A stretch of 64,000 nucleotides of DNA from assembly GCF_010669305.1 (NCBI RefSeq), contig NZ_CP048649.1, positions 2,170,001 through 2,234,000 on the forward strand, written 5' to 3'. Numbering within the stretch: position 1 is the first letter of the stretch; every line of letters begins with the position of its first letter. Source of the stretch: Aminipila butyrica (GTDB lineage: Bacteria > Bacillota > Clostridia > Peptostreptococcales > Anaerovoracaceae). Position numbers and translations under genes: made by a program. Below, in pieces: positions 27,582 to 36,188 of this stretch. The notes below the pieces were generated by a model that was not told the DNA's origin, did no database searches, and saw only the letters and a program-made list of their open reading frames with translations.

Positions 27582-27640
27582 GCTTATCCTGTAAACTTAC
27601 TAAATCATTGTTCTAAGGTTAGTTGTAAGAAATAAAAACA

Positions 27641-27672
27641 AAAAAGTCACCTAAATTAATAGGTGACTTTTT
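27641..27672. terminator. Bidirectional terminator between convergent genes
   Basis: Perfect 12-base arms AAAAAGTCACCT / AGGTGACTTTTT with an eight-base loop, between the YeiL-like regulator and the protease gene. Confidence 0.9.
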
Positions 27673-27682
27673 AATTAATGTG

Positions 27683-28459
27683 TCATAATTCCATATCCAT
27701 GATACTTAAAAATTCTAATATTCTATCACAGGGCATGGCTTTGCCTTTTACAAATTGATGAAAGATATTTTCACTTGCTCCCAAAACGATACCGACAACT
27801 TCCATATCTTTATTTAGTAAAGCGCCACCACTGCTTCCTTGGGATATCTTTGCTGAATGCTCAATAACAGGATATTGATTTAAACCAGCTATATCTCCAA
27901 ATGGAACCGGATTTTTACTTGTAATTTTCCCCGTAGTTATACTATTTCTGCTGCCTTCATGAGGATTTCCGATTGCCGCCACGGGTTCCTTGTATTTAAA
28001 CCCTGATGCAATGGATAACACTGCATATTCCTTTTTAGAATAAAAGCTGATAACCGCAAGATCGTAAGTGTCATTATAATATTCAAGAAGCGCTTGGGGG
28101 AATTGTTCGTAATATCCTTTTAGACCCATATTAACACCGGCTTCATTATATGTCGGCTGGTCATATCCCAAAGCAATGATTTTTATCTTTTTTTGATCAG
28201 GCTCTAATCCATGCAAAGCCGTCAGCACATAATATTTTTCGGCATCCTTTTTAAAAATCACGCCGCTTTGTCCTGCGGAAAAGGAGGTTGAGCCAGCCTC
28301 CTCTGTTATATTGATTAACAAAATATTAGCGGAAATGGCCTTATTGTTAATCGCTTCTACGAACTCTACGTCATTTCTGCCGAAGTTAAATATAGCATAC
28401 ACCATTACACCCAGTATCACAGCCGCACATATTATTGCACTAATATATTTTCTTTTCAT
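27683..28459 (-). CDS. Membrane-anchored trypsin-like serine protease
   Basis: 258 residues. One N-terminal hydrophobic segment (about 7-25) anchors the protein with its catalytic domain outside. The chymotrypsin-fold triad is visible: His in VLTALHGLE, Asp in NDTYDLAVI and Ser in ISQGSSGGALL. No PDZ domain follows, unlike HtrA proteins. A weak GTGGAT lies before the ATG. Its surrounding genes give no substrate. Confidence 0.86.
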   Translation of the reverse strand: MKRKYISAIICAAVILGVMVYAIFNFGRNDVEFVEAINNKAISANILLINITEEAGSTSFSAGQSGVIFKKDAEKYYVLTALHGLEPDQKKIKIIALGYDQPTYNEAGVNMGLKGYYEQFPQALLEYYNDTYDLAVISFYSKKEYAVLSIASGFKYKEPVAAIGNPHEGSRNSITTGKITSKNPVPFGDIAGLNQYPVIEHSAKISQGSSGGALLNKDMEVVGIVLGASENIFHQFVKGKAMPCDRILEFLSIMDMEL

Positions 28460-28587
28460 TATTATCCACTATCATTTTAACTCCATTTATCTATTTGCCA
28501 TAATATAAAAAGCAATATAAAGTTCATGTCTCTTTTGTTATGTGCCACTTTAAGTACAGTATAAAAAAGAGTCCGTTTAAAATCAGT

Positions 28588-29331
28588 CTAAAACAACAAG
28601 GAAACGTTCCCATAAATTACAAGTCTCAAAATACCTATAATGATAAGATGTGCGGGATAATATGCGTAAAAAAACCATTTTATCCAATTCGCTTTACCTT
28701 TTTTACCATTATATAATTTTAAAACTGGATAAACAAGTAAAATGCCCGATAGTACCATTGCATAAACTTTGCTTACAAAGAAAAAAGAAACAACACCATA
28801 CAAAAAAACCAACGGCAACATCTTTTTCATTTGGCCCTTTAGATCACCACGTTTTCTATACATGCCTATAATTGCTAAAACAGCAATGCATGACCAATCT
28901 GCAGGAAAGGCACTCCATATTAGAATAAAAATGATAATTCGCTTTAGCCCAATTCTAATTTGTAACTTTTTATTATCATCTAGCCATAAAACTACTACAG
29001 CAATAAACAATGGATACATAATACTTGTTTGGTTAAATATCCCTGTACTAAAGGGAATTAGTGGAATTCCAAAGGAAAAACAATATGCAAAATGGGAGAT
29101 TACTGCAAAAATGCCCAATCTCATTATGTACTTCTTTATATCCTTTGTGTAGTGATATCCTTCACAAATAAAAAACCACATAATAGGAGCAGTTAATCTT
29201 CCAATCAGGTGCATCACAATCGGCAGTGGTTCTGCTGTAAAACCGGGAAAAATCAAATCTGCCACATGATCAATAGTCATAGCAATAATTGCAATGAACT
29301 TCAAATGATTACTGTTTAGTTTTGTCGGCAT
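28588..29331 (-). CDS. TraX-family membrane protein
   Basis: 247-residue polytopic protein starting LKFIAIIAMTIDHVADL and RLTAPIMWFFICEGYHYTKD, the TraX signature. TraX acetylates F pilin in E. coli; in Firmicutes the family is common without conjugation genes and is probably an acyltransferase of unknown target. GGAGT precedes the ATG. No conjugation gene is seen in the window. Confidence 0.88.
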   Translation of the reverse strand: MPTKLNSNHLKFIAIIAMTIDHVADLIFPGFTAEPLPIVMHLIGRLTAPIMWFFICEGYHYTKDIKKYIMRLGIFAVISHFAYCFSFGIPLIPFSTGIFNQTSIMYPLFIAVVVLWLDDNKKLQIRIGLKRIIIFILIWSAFPADWSCIAVLAIIGMYRKRGDLKGQMKKMLPLVFLYGVVSFFFVSKVYAMVLSGILLVYPVLKLYNGKKGKANWIKWFFYAYYPAHLIIIGILRLVIYGNVSLLF

Positions 29332-29399
29332 TTATTTTACTCCTATATTCTCCTCATATAAATATTCTTCATCCACTCTATTTTACCACACAAAACAAC

Positions 29400-29437
29400 A
29401 AAGTCATGTATGATTTCAAATCCTCAAACATGACTTT
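29400..29437. terminator. Terminator after the lnu-like gene
   Basis: AAAGTCATGT / ACATGACTTT with an 18-base loop, 12 bases beyond the stop of the nucleotidyltransferase gene on the minus strand. Confidence 0.65.
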
Positions 29438-29440
29438 AAT

Positions 29441-29468
29441 TTGTGTCATTAGGTCAAAATAGATGCAA
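29441..29468. repeat. Dispersed repeat, copy 1 (overlaps 3' end of the lnu-like gene)
   Basis: AGGTCAAAATAGATGCAA at 29451-29468 is identical to 30015-30032, so the two copies flank the lnu-like gene in the same orientation. With the preceding TTGTGTCATT it also matches 25401-25428. On the coding strand it spells the last residues (ASILT) and the stop. Confidence 0.75.
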
Positions 29469-29940
29469 GATTTCTAAGATCAATTTTATCAACTTCTCTC
29501 AGCTCATATCCACTATGAAATAATTTCTGGGCTTCTGCAGAAATACACGGGATAATTCGTTCATCAAACACAGCACTCGAAAACCATTCTGCTTTAAAAT
29601 CATACCAATCATCATTTAATCCAGCTTGTTTTGCACTTCCATCTTCACTGATTATTAAAGGGTGTATATCTATATATCCCAATTTCGGATGACACAGCTC
29701 AATACGTGTGGGACGCCAGTCGGTTGTAATCGTATAGCCTTTTACCTCCAGTGCATCTAATAAAATATCTGTAAATTCTCCGTCAAAGTCCACATCAACA
29801 TCCCTGTGCTCCCTGTTTTGCTTTCCAAGCAAAATGTCCACGCCCCAGCCACCATCTATCCAATACTGTATATGAAGGCTGTCCAGTAAATCCAGAACTT
29901 CCATTAAATTTTCCTTGTTGGTAATTTCCTTTCTTTCCAT
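29449..29940 (-). CDS. Lincosamide nucleotidyltransferase-like protein (LnuA family)
   Basis: 163-residue nucleotidyltransferase. YWIDGGWGVDILLGKQNREH followed by RDVDVDFD contains the Asp residues for metal and nucleotide binding, and GYIDIHPL and CISAEAQKLFHSGYEL also match LnuA/LinA nearly block by block; length is the same (about 161). The family adenylylates lincomycin and clindamycin; activity here is inferred, not shown. AAGGAGA precedes the ATG. It lies in an AT-rich stretch between two 18-base direct repeats, suggesting acquisition as a discrete unit. Confidence 0.85.
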   Translation of the reverse strand: MERKEITNKENLMEVLDLLDSLHIQYWIDGGWGVDILLGKQNREHRDVDVDFDGEFTDILLDALEVKGYTITTDWRPTRIELCHPKLGYIDIHPLIISEDGSAKQAGLNDDWYDFKAEWFSSAVFDERIIPCISAEAQKLFHSGYELREVDKIDLRNLASILT

Positions 29941-30014
29941 AAAATCTCCTTATTATAAATTGTCATTATATGTTTATTATATCATCTAGCTCTACAAAAT
30001 ATAGAAAAATAATC

Positions 30015-30032
30015 AGGTCAAAATAGATGCAA
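30015..30032. repeat. Dispersed repeat, copy 2
   Basis: AGGTCAAAATAGATGCAA, identical to 29451-29468, located 75 bases upstream of the lnu-like start. On the minus strand it again reads ASILT and a stop after non-homologous sequence. Confidence 0.75.
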
Positions 30033-30118
30033 TCACAACAAATTTCAAAACGAACCGAATCTTAACACGACGCTTATACCTATTATGAAGCGTGGGGCGC
30101 AATTGTAATATCATGGCA

Positions 30119-30556
30119 TCAAGAGTTCTTCCATTCTTTTTTCAAAATAGCATATTGGTATGTATTCTCATAATATGGAGTTCCATCAGGATTGTTTATA
30201 AAGGATATAAACTCAAGAAATAGTCCCTCTTTTCTCATTCCTAACCGTTCACAAACTTTTTGTGAAGAGATATTGTCAGCCTCTGCATACGCATAAATTC
30301 TCCTTGCATCTTTTTCAAAAAGATATCGAAAAAGTTCTTTCGCAGCTTCTGTTGCATGCCCATTTCCACCATAATTCAAATTAAAGTTCCATCCCACGCT
30401 ATAAGTATCAAGTCCTTCTCTCTTTGCAAACACTTCACCAATAATAAAGTCTGAGTTGTGCAAACAAACTGCATAGCAATTGCCGAAAATCCCGCCGTTT
30501 TGTCTTTCTTTAAGTTTTATTACTGCCTCATCATAAGAATTTACTTTTTCACTCAT
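30119..30556 (-). pseudogene. N-terminally truncated GNAT acetyltransferase (RimJ/RimL-like)
   Basis: 145 residues remain of a GNAT enzyme. GWNFNLNYGGNGHATEAAKELF is the acetyl-CoA-binding region and NISSQKVCERLGMRKEG the late motif, but the first 35-40 residues with the usual ETERLILR strand are missing. No ribosome binding site precedes the ATG at 30556, and the terminator of tRNA-Ser (30572-30602) lies immediately upstream, so the gene is probably not expressed as such. The break point adjoins the tRNA 3' side, a usual site of element integration. Confidence 0.7.
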
Positions 30557-30571
30557 GAATATAGACAAACT

Positions 30572-30602
30572 AAAAGACCGACGACATAAATCGACGGTCT
30601 TC
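30572..30602 (-). terminator. Terminator of tRNA-Ser
   Basis: AAGACCG / CGGTCTT stem with one internal mismatch, followed by TTTT on the minus strand, directly after the tRNA. Confidence 0.75.
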
Positions 30603-30606
30603 GCAA

Positions 30607-30697
30607 TGGCGGAGATGGAGAGATTCGAACTCTCGCGCCGGTTACCCGACCTACCGCATTTCGAGTGCGGACCCTTCAACCACTTGGGTACATCTCC
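30607..30697 (-). tRNA. tRNA-Ser (anticodon CGA)
   Basis: 91 bases including an encoded CCA. The acceptor stem pairs GGAGATG with CATCTCC, the anticodon stem CCGCA/TGCGG encloses CTCGAAA giving anticodon CGA (reads UCG), the T-arm has GTTCGAATC, and a long variable arm (GGTCGGGTAACCGGC) is typical of tRNA-Ser. Confidence 0.97.
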
Positions 30698-30954
30698 TTA
30701 TTCTATTTGCTGCTTCATTCTCAATTTGCAACGAAGAAAATTATACCATACAACGGCATCTTATGCAATCAAATTCCGTCGGATCCGAACTATCCTTTAT
30801 AATTTTTTTAAGATTTACTTGCTTCACTGCCTGCCGATGAACATTCCTAAAACAACTCTACAAACGACTTTTATAATCTGCAATCTTGGGGTATAATAAA
30901 TATTGGAAATAACCACCCAGAAAAAATACCTAAAAAGAAAAGGAGATAAGATAT

Positions 30955-32064
30955 ATGGATCCACGCATAAAAAAACTAGCAAATGTATTAGTTGACTATT
31001 CCTGTGACGTGAAGCCTGGTGAAAAAGTCTTCATCCACTATGAAGGTGAATGCACAAAAGCCCTGGTGAAACAACTGATAAAAAACATCTACGCCAAAGG
31101 CGGACTTCCCTATTTTGAGATTCGGGATGCTGAGATCAACCGAGAGATTCTGCTAGGCTGTACGGAAGAGCAAATTGAGTTTATGAAAGAATATCAGCTG
31201 AAGCAGATGGAAGGCATGGACGCCTACATTTCCATCCGGGCGGGATTGAATACATCAGAAACCTCCGACGTGCCTTCTGCGAACATGAGTATGTACAACC
31301 GGATTCTCCATCCGGTGCTGGAGCAGAGGGTAAACCGCACGAAATGGGTCGTTCTGCGTTATCCTAACCACAGCATGGCCCAGTTAGCTACCACTAGCCT
31401 GGAGGCCTTTGAGGACTTCTATTTTGAGGTGTGCACCCTGGACTATCAAAAGATGGCTGAAGCGATGACTCCTCTGGTAGAGCTCATGAATCGGACAGAT
31501 AAAGTCCATCTTGTGGGACCAGGGACAGACCTGACCTTCTCTATCAAGGGAATACCAGCTATCAAGTGTTCCGGCGAACGCAATATTCCAGACGGCGAAG
31601 TGTATACAGCTCCTGTAAAGGATTCCATGAACGGCATCATTTCCTACAATACCCCATCCGAAGAATTGGGCTTTACCTATGAAAACATTGTCTTTGAAGT
31701 GAAAGACGGAAAAATTATAAAGGCCACGTCCAACAACGATAAAAAGATTAATGAAATTCTGGATACAGATGAAGGCGCCAGATACTTCGGAGAATTTGCT
31801 ATCGGAGTCAACCCATATGTGCTTCACCCGATGAAGGATACGCTGTTTGATGAAAAAATCGCCGGCTCCTTCCATCTGACACCGGGACAGTCTTATGAAG
31901 ATGCTCCTAACGGCAACGGTTCTGCTGTCCACTGGGATTTGGTTATGATTCAGCGTCCAGAATACGGCGGCGGTGAAATCTATTTTGATGACGTCCTAAT
32001 TCGAAAGGATGGCTTGTTTGTCCTTCCTGAACTTCAGTGCTTAAATCCCGATTCCTTAAAATAG
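30955..32064 (+). CDS. M29-family aminopeptidase (AmpS/PepS-like)
   Basis: 369-residue cytoplasmic metallopeptidase that removes N-terminal residues from peptides. Family blocks include VHLVGPGTDLTFSIKG, CSGERNIPDGEVYTAPVKDS (metal-ligand Glu region) and GSAVHWDLVMIQ near the C-terminus. AGGAGA precedes the ATG. It is the first gene to the right of tRNA-Ser and ends at a strong terminator. Confidence 0.92.
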   Translation: MDPRIKKLANVLVDYSCDVKPGEKVFIHYEGECTKALVKQLIKNIYAKGGLPYFEIRDAEINREILLGCTEEQIEFMKEYQLKQMEGMDAYISIRAGLNTSETSDVPSANMSMYNRILHPVLEQRVNRTKWVVLRYPNHSMAQLATTSLEAFEDFYFEVCTLDYQKMAEAMTPLVELMNRTDKVHLVGPGTDLTFSIKGIPAIKCSGERNIPDGEVYTAPVKDSMNGIISYNTPSEELGFTYENIVFEVKDGKIIKATSNNDKKINEILDTDEGARYFGEFAIGVNPYVLHPMKDTLFDEKIAGSFHLTPGQSYEDAPNGNGSAVHWDLVMIQRPEYGGGEIYFDDVLIRKDGLFVLPELQCLNPDSLK

Positions 32065-32140
32065 GCATCACAGACCTTATAAAAAGATAACGCACGTCAG
32101 AGCCCCCAAGGGATATGGCGATATAGGTGCAGGACAAAAC

Positions 32141-32190
32141 CAAAACGCCCTCAGATTAGGTGTATCTTACTCCTTCTGAGGGTGTTTTTT
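32141..32190 (+). terminator. Terminator after the aminopeptidase gene
   Basis: ACGCCCTCAG / CTGAGGGTGT stem followed by TTTTTT on the plus strand. Confidence 0.85.
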
Positions 32191-32221
32191 GCTTGTAGTT
32201 TTAATTGGTTTTATTCTCTGC

Positions 32222-33151
32222 TTATTTGCACTTGTCCAGCAACCGCTGCCACTGTTGGTCTACATACTGCTGGGCGTCTTCAATCATCCATTCGTTCCCT
32301 TTGGTAAACATATGCTTAAACCGCCCCTGCTTCTTCAGAAATTCTTCTATCGGCAATTTCTTCTTCGGCTCGTAGCTGAGCTTCCAGGTGCCTTCTTCAA
32401 TCTCATACAGCGGCCATACACAAGTGTCTGCTGCCAGTCGGCATAGTTCGGCCAGCTCGGCCATATCATACCGCCAACCTCTTGGACACGGAGCTAAAAC
32501 GTTGAGAAAGCAGGCTCCTTCCGTATAAATAGCCTTGTGAGCCTTTTCGTGAAGGTCTTTAAAGTTGCCGAGGAAAGTAGTCTGTGCCGCATAGGGTACG
32601 TTATGAGCGGCAATAATCTCCGTCAGATTCTTCTTCCGCTGAGTCTTGCCATAGGATTCTCTGCCTACCGGAGTCGTGGTGGCATCAGCAAACCGAGGTG
32701 TAGCCGAGGACCGCTGAATACCAGTATTCATGTAGGCTTCGTTGTCGTAACAGACGTAAACCATGTCGTGTCCTCGCTCCATGGCTCCTGACAAGGATTG
32801 CAGGCCGATGTCATAGGTGCCGCCGTCTCCGCCGAAGGTGATAAATTTAAAATTTTCCTCAATTTTGCCCTTCTTTTTCAACACCCGATAGGCGGCTTCC
32901 ACACCGCCGCAGGTTGCGGCTGCATTTTCAAAGGCGCTGTGAATGTAGCTGTCTTCGTAAGCCGTGTAAGGATACAGATAGGTCGATACCTCCAGGCAAC
33001 CGGTGGCATTGGTGACCACGGCCCGATCCGACGGTTCCAGCGCCCGCAGGACGCCTCGGACGGCTACAGATGCGCCGCAGCCTGCGCAGAGGCGGTGGCC
33101 GCCGGCCAGCCGTTCCGGCTTTTCCATCTCCTGTTTAAAATTATAAGCCAT
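32222..33151 (-). CDS. porB: 2-oxoacid:ferredoxin oxidoreductase, beta subunit
   Basis: 309-residue subunit holding thiamine diphosphate and a cluster. RLCAGCGASVAVRGVLRAL supplies CxxC Cys ligands, TNATGCLEV another, and GGDGGTYDIGLQSLSGAMERG with YDNEAYMNTG is the TPP/Mg site. I start it at the ATG at 33151 (GGAGGTGG 9 bases upstream); it overlaps the alpha stop by 11 bases. It works with alpha, gamma and delta subunits to interconvert a 2-oxoacid and acyl-CoA plus CO2 with ferredoxin. POR versus branched-chain VOR cannot be settled from sequence alone. Confidence 0.9.
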   Translation of the reverse strand: MAYNFKQEMEKPERLAGGHRLCAGCGASVAVRGVLRALEPSDRAVVTNATGCLEVSTYLYPYTAYEDSYIHSAFENAAATCGGVEAAYRVLKKKGKIEENFKFITFGGDGGTYDIGLQSLSGAMERGHDMVYVCYDNEAYMNTGIQRSSATPRFADATTTPVGRESYGKTQRKKNLTEIIAAHNVPYAAQTTFLGNFKDLHEKAHKAIYTEGACFLNVLAPCPRGWRYDMAELAELCRLAADTCVWPLYEIEEGTWKLSYEPKKKLPIEEFLKKQGRFKHMFTKGNEWMIEDAQQYVDQQWQRLLDKCK

Positions 33152-34406
33152 TGCTTTGCCACCTCCAGTTGTTGTTCTCCATCTGATACCGCTCATAAGT
33201 CACGTCTTTTTCTGCTCCGTCTGCTTCCCGCTGACCGATATGTCGATAGACGGGGCCGGTCTGACGGGTCTCCACAATGCTGTCCAGCTGACTGTAAATC
33301 TCTTCAAAATCGGTTACGGTAATGTCTCTGCCCCCCAGCCCGTATACGTAATTAATCAGGTTCGGACGCTGAGGCAAATCGTAAAGAGCAGAACGGGTCT
33401 CCGCAAACAAAGGCCCTCCCGCAGCAGAAAAACTCTCCGCCTTATCCATGACAGCCACCGCCTTAACGTGAGATAGGGCCTCCGCCAGCTCCTCCATGGG
33501 GAAGGGGCGGAAAACACGAATCTTAATCAAACCCGCTTTCTTCCCCTGCTGCCGCAGTGCATCCACCGCAGCCTTCCCTGTGCCGGCACTGGAACCAATA
33601 AGTACCACGGCTACCTCCGCATCCTCCATCATGAATTCCTCAAAGAAGCCATATTTCCTGCCGGTAACCTGCTCAAAGGCCTCGGCCACCTCCAGGATAA
33701 CTTTTTTCGCACTTTTCATGGCTTCCGCCTGTTGTTTTTTAAATTCCATATAATAAGCCGATATGCCATAGGGCCCTACGGCCAGAGTATTATCCTTTTG
33801 CAGCAGATAATGTTCTGGCTGGTATTCTCCCACGAAGTCCCGAACTTTATCATCTTCCAGTAAGTCCATATTTTCTACCGCATGACTGGTGATGAAGCCG
33901 TCCTGGCAGACCATCACCGGCAGTCGGATATCCTTATGCTCCCCAATAGGCATCGCTTGAAGGAAATTGTCGTAAGCCTCCTGATTGGTCTCCGAATAAA
34001 TCTGAATCCACCCGGAATCTCTAGCCCCCATGGAATCAGAATGATCGTTATTGATATTGATAGGCCCGGTCAGGGCCCGATTCACCAGCGCCATAGTAAT
34101 TGGCAGCCGATAGGAGGAAGCCACATATAGCAGCTCCCACATGAGGGCCATACCGCAGGACGAGGTAGCTGTCACGGCCCTGGCTCCCGCAGCCTGAGCC
34201 GCGATACAGGTAGACATGGCACTGTGCTCTGATTCCACTGCTACGAACTCCGTATCCACCAGCCCATCTGCTACGTAAGAGGAAAAATACTGCGGAATTT
34301 CCGTAGAGGGCGTGATGGGAAAAGCGCCCATCACGTCGGGATTAATCTGCTTCATGGCAATGGCTACTGCTTCATTGCCGGATAATCTGTCTCTGATAGC
34401 CATCAC
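33141..34406 (-). CDS. porA: 2-oxoacid:ferredoxin oxidoreductase, alpha subunit
   Basis: 421-residue subunit with the pyrimidine-binding half of the TPP site: PDVMGAFPITPSTEIPQYF, ESEHSAMSTCIAAQAAGARAVTATSS, HSDSMGARDSGWIQIYSETNQEAYD. It pairs with beta to form the active site. It starts 4 bases inside the delta gene. The order gamma-delta-alpha-beta is that of four-subunit archaeal and Thermotoga-type enzymes. Confidence 0.92.
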   Translation of the reverse strand: MMAIRDRLSGNEAVAIAMKQINPDVMGAFPITPSTEIPQYFSSYVADGLVDTEFVAVESEHSAMSTCIAAQAAGARAVTATSSCGMALMWELLYVASSYRLPITMALVNRALTGPININNDHSDSMGARDSGWIQIYSETNQEAYDNFLQAMPIGEHKDIRLPVMVCQDGFITSHAVENMDLLEDDKVRDFVGEYQPEHYLLQKDNTLAVGPYGISAYYMEFKKQQAEAMKSAKKVILEVAEAFEQVTGRKYGFFEEFMMEDAEVAVVLIGSSAGTGKAAVDALRQQGKKAGLIKIRVFRPFPMEELAEALSHVKAVAVMDKAESFSAAGGPLFAETRSALYDLPQRPNLINYVYGLGGRDITVTDFEEIYSQLDSIVETRQTGPVYRHIGQREADGAEKDVTYERYQMENNNWRWQSNGL

Positions 34407-34705
34407 TTTTCCTCCTTTTCAAACTGGATGGCACCGAAAGGACATACCTTGTAGCATATGCCACAGCCCTTACAGTGCATAAAATCAAAATCTGTCCGCT
34501 TTCCTTCTGCCACCGGTATGGAACTGTCGGGGCAGAAGGGAACGCAGATTAGACAATGTTTGCATTTATCTTCTATAAAAATCGGGGTCATGGTTCGCCA
34601 ATCCCCCGTGTTTACCAACTTAGACGTAGCCGGCTCGTAAATCTCAGCCCCGGGAGTCAATTCCTGCCAAGGGGTGTGTTCATTAATCTCTGCTGCCTTT
34701 CTCAT
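34403..34705 (-). CDS. porD: 2-oxoacid:ferredoxin oxidoreductase, delta (ferredoxin) subunit
   Basis: 100-residue 2x4Fe-4S protein with CKHCLICVPFCP and CKGCGICYKVCP motifs, carrying electrons from the TPP site to external ferredoxin. It overlaps the gamma stop and the alpha start by a few bases, so translation is coupled along the operon. Confidence 0.93.
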   Translation of the reverse strand: MRKAAEINEHTPWQELTPGAEIYEPATSKLVNTGDWRTMTPIFIEDKCKHCLICVPFCPDSSIPVAEGKRTDFDFMHCKGCGICYKVCPFGAIQFEKEEK

Positions 34706-35286
34706 TAGCCTACCTTTACCTCCTCCATGGATTTTCTCAGGGCTTCCATATTGCCAGAAACCACCTGAGGCTTTGTCGTAAACTTGTGACGCAGGGAACT
34801 CTCCATATCTCGGATAAATTGCTCCTGTTCCACGATTTTACTAATCTTTACCGCAGCCGCCAGCATAGGGGTGTTCGGCATATTCCGGCCAATAGTCTCT
34901 TCTGAAATCCGTCTGGCATCGATAGAGCACACCTGCCCCTTAAAACCACCCAGCAGGCTTCTCAATTCTTCCGGCTCTTTCTCACTGTTGATAATGATGG
35001 CCCCTTCTTCCTTCAATCCGCTGGTCACATCCACACTGCCCAACAAGGTTTCATCCACTACGATGACGTAATCCGGACTATAAATATTAGAATGAACCGT
35101 GCACCGCTTATCGGTGATTCGGTTATAGGCTGTAATCGGCGCACCCATCCGCTCCGGACCGTATTCCGGAAAACCCTGTACGTGCTTCCCTGAGTAAAAG
35201 GCCACATCCGCCAACAGCAGGCAAGCGGTCTTTGCACCCTGGCCTCCTCGTCCGTGCCAACGAATCTCCACTGTACTCTTTCCCAT
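34705..35286 (-). CDS. porC: 2-oxoacid:ferredoxin oxidoreductase, gamma subunit
   Basis: 193-residue subunit with EIRWHGRGGQGAKTACLLLADVAF, the family N-terminal motif, and GRNMPNTPMLAAAVKI. It is the first gene of the operon. GGAGGT lies before the ATG. A long leader with T-box features precedes it, which is unusual for this enzyme. Confidence 0.92.
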   Translation of the reverse strand: MGKSTVEIRWHGRGGQGAKTACLLLADVAFYSGKHVQGFPEYGPERMGAPITAYNRITDKRCTVHSNIYSPDYVIVVDETLLGSVDVTSGLKEEGAIIINSEKEPEELRSLLGGFKGQVCSIDARRISEETIGRNMPNTPMLAAAVKISKIVEQEQFIRDMESSLRHKFTTKPQVVSGNMEALRKSMEEVKVG

Positions 35287-35339
35287 CTTTCTATACCTCC
35301 ATAAATCCTCTACTCTTTTTGTATGTGCAGGTAAAATAA

Positions 35340-35645
35340 TAAAAAAAGACTTCTATCCTTGTAAAAGGACAAAAGCCTAAAGCATTTGCTATACCACCTC
35401 ATACAACATACTAACATACGCGTTCCCGATTACGGGGGAAAACCGTCAAAGCTTACGTGGGGAGGCCCCAACCTTTCCTTCTTGGAAATGGCCTTGCCTC
35501 CGTTTCAGCCCTGCAACTCGGGAGTGATTTTCAGCTGTCCTGCTACTCCTGTCAAGCTCTCACCGTCCTTGACTCGCTCCTATTTTCACCTGGATACTTA
35601 CTCTCTCCGTCATCGTCTTTTGCTTATTCAGTTGACTGCTTTTCA
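35340..35645 (-). ncRNA. T-box leader, probably isoleucine-specific
   Basis: Minus-strand leader of about 300 bases. It has a Stem I distal part AGCGAGTCAAGGACGGTGAG with closing CTTGAC, an AGTA/GAA internal specifier loop, and the T-box bulge GAGGTGGTATAGC. A terminator follows (AGGCTTTTGTCC … AAGGATAGAAGTCT then seven T). The candidate specifier after GAAA is ATC (Ile), with a following A. The bulge reads TGGT, which would pair with an A73 tRNA such as tRNA-Ile; the alternative AAT (Asn) would need G73. Uncharged tRNA-Ile would allow read-through into the oxidoreductase genes. Specifier assignment is inference. Confidence 0.8.
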
Positions 35646-35659
35646 TTTAGCATACTTGA

Positions 35660-35688
35660 ATTTTAGTATAAAAAAGTCCCGCTGTCAA
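35660..35688 (-). promoter_or_regulatory. Sigma-A promoter of the T-box operon
   Basis: TTGACA (35683-35688) and TAAAAT (35660-35665) on the minus strand are separated by 17 bases, just ahead of the T-box leader. Confidence 0.85.
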
Positions 35689-35843
35689 GATTTTTTTATT
35701 TTTTAAAACAAATAATTTTAAATATATTTGTTTTAAAAAACAATTATCGTAAATTCAGCGGTTCTTCTCTGTTATAACATGAAAAAAGCTTATTCAAAGC
35801 TTAATAAGCTTTAAATAAGCTTTTATTTTATCTCAACTACAGT

Positions 35844-36107
35844 CTAAAAAGACAGCCTTCTATACTGAGTGGTTCCGGTAGAATAATCGATCAGGAAAAT
35901 GCTCTTGACGGTGAGTATTTCCCCGTCAAAGATACGCAGCACCTGGCTAATATCCTCTGTTTTCACGTAAACAGCATATCCGCAGGACGTAACAATCTCT
36001 GAGGGCGCTCGCTTTACGGTGCTCCGGATTCCCAGCTCGGTTATCTTTTCCTGAGCATACTTTGCCTTATAAAACGAAGAGAACGTAAGCAAATACTCAT
36101 TTTTCAT
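35844..36107 (-). CDS. DUF3343 protein (putative Se/S carrier-like)
   Basis: 87-residue protein of the DUF3343 family. EYLLTFSSFYKAKYAQEKI and the RxAPSEIVTSCGYAV block with a conserved Cys are family marks; some members are annotated as sulfur or selenium carriers next to selenium genes. No selenium gene is nearby. GGGAGG precedes the ATG. Confidence 0.85.
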   Translation of the reverse strand: MKNEYLLTFSSFYKAKYAQEKITELGIRSTVKRAPSEIVTSCGYAVYVKTEDISQVLRIFDGEILTVKSIFLIDYSTGTTQYRRLSF

Positions 36108-36188
36108 ATTGTGTGCCTCCCATCCTATGAGACTCGCGGTCTATACTCATCATATGCGGGGCACCGCTTTTCTGCTATCGAAAATAAA

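Noticed and set aside
30040..30110. Imperfect inverted repeat resembling an integron attC site near the lnu gene
   Set aside because: The consensus GTTRRRY/RYYYAAC ends are not met, no integron integrase is present, and the 18-base repeats explain the flanks better.
31384..31932. Long antisense frame within the aminopeptidase gene
   Set aside because: It lies wholly opposite a well-supported gene, has no site or family match, and is a frame shadow; similar antisense frames exist in the oxidoreductase, CotH and ACAD genes.
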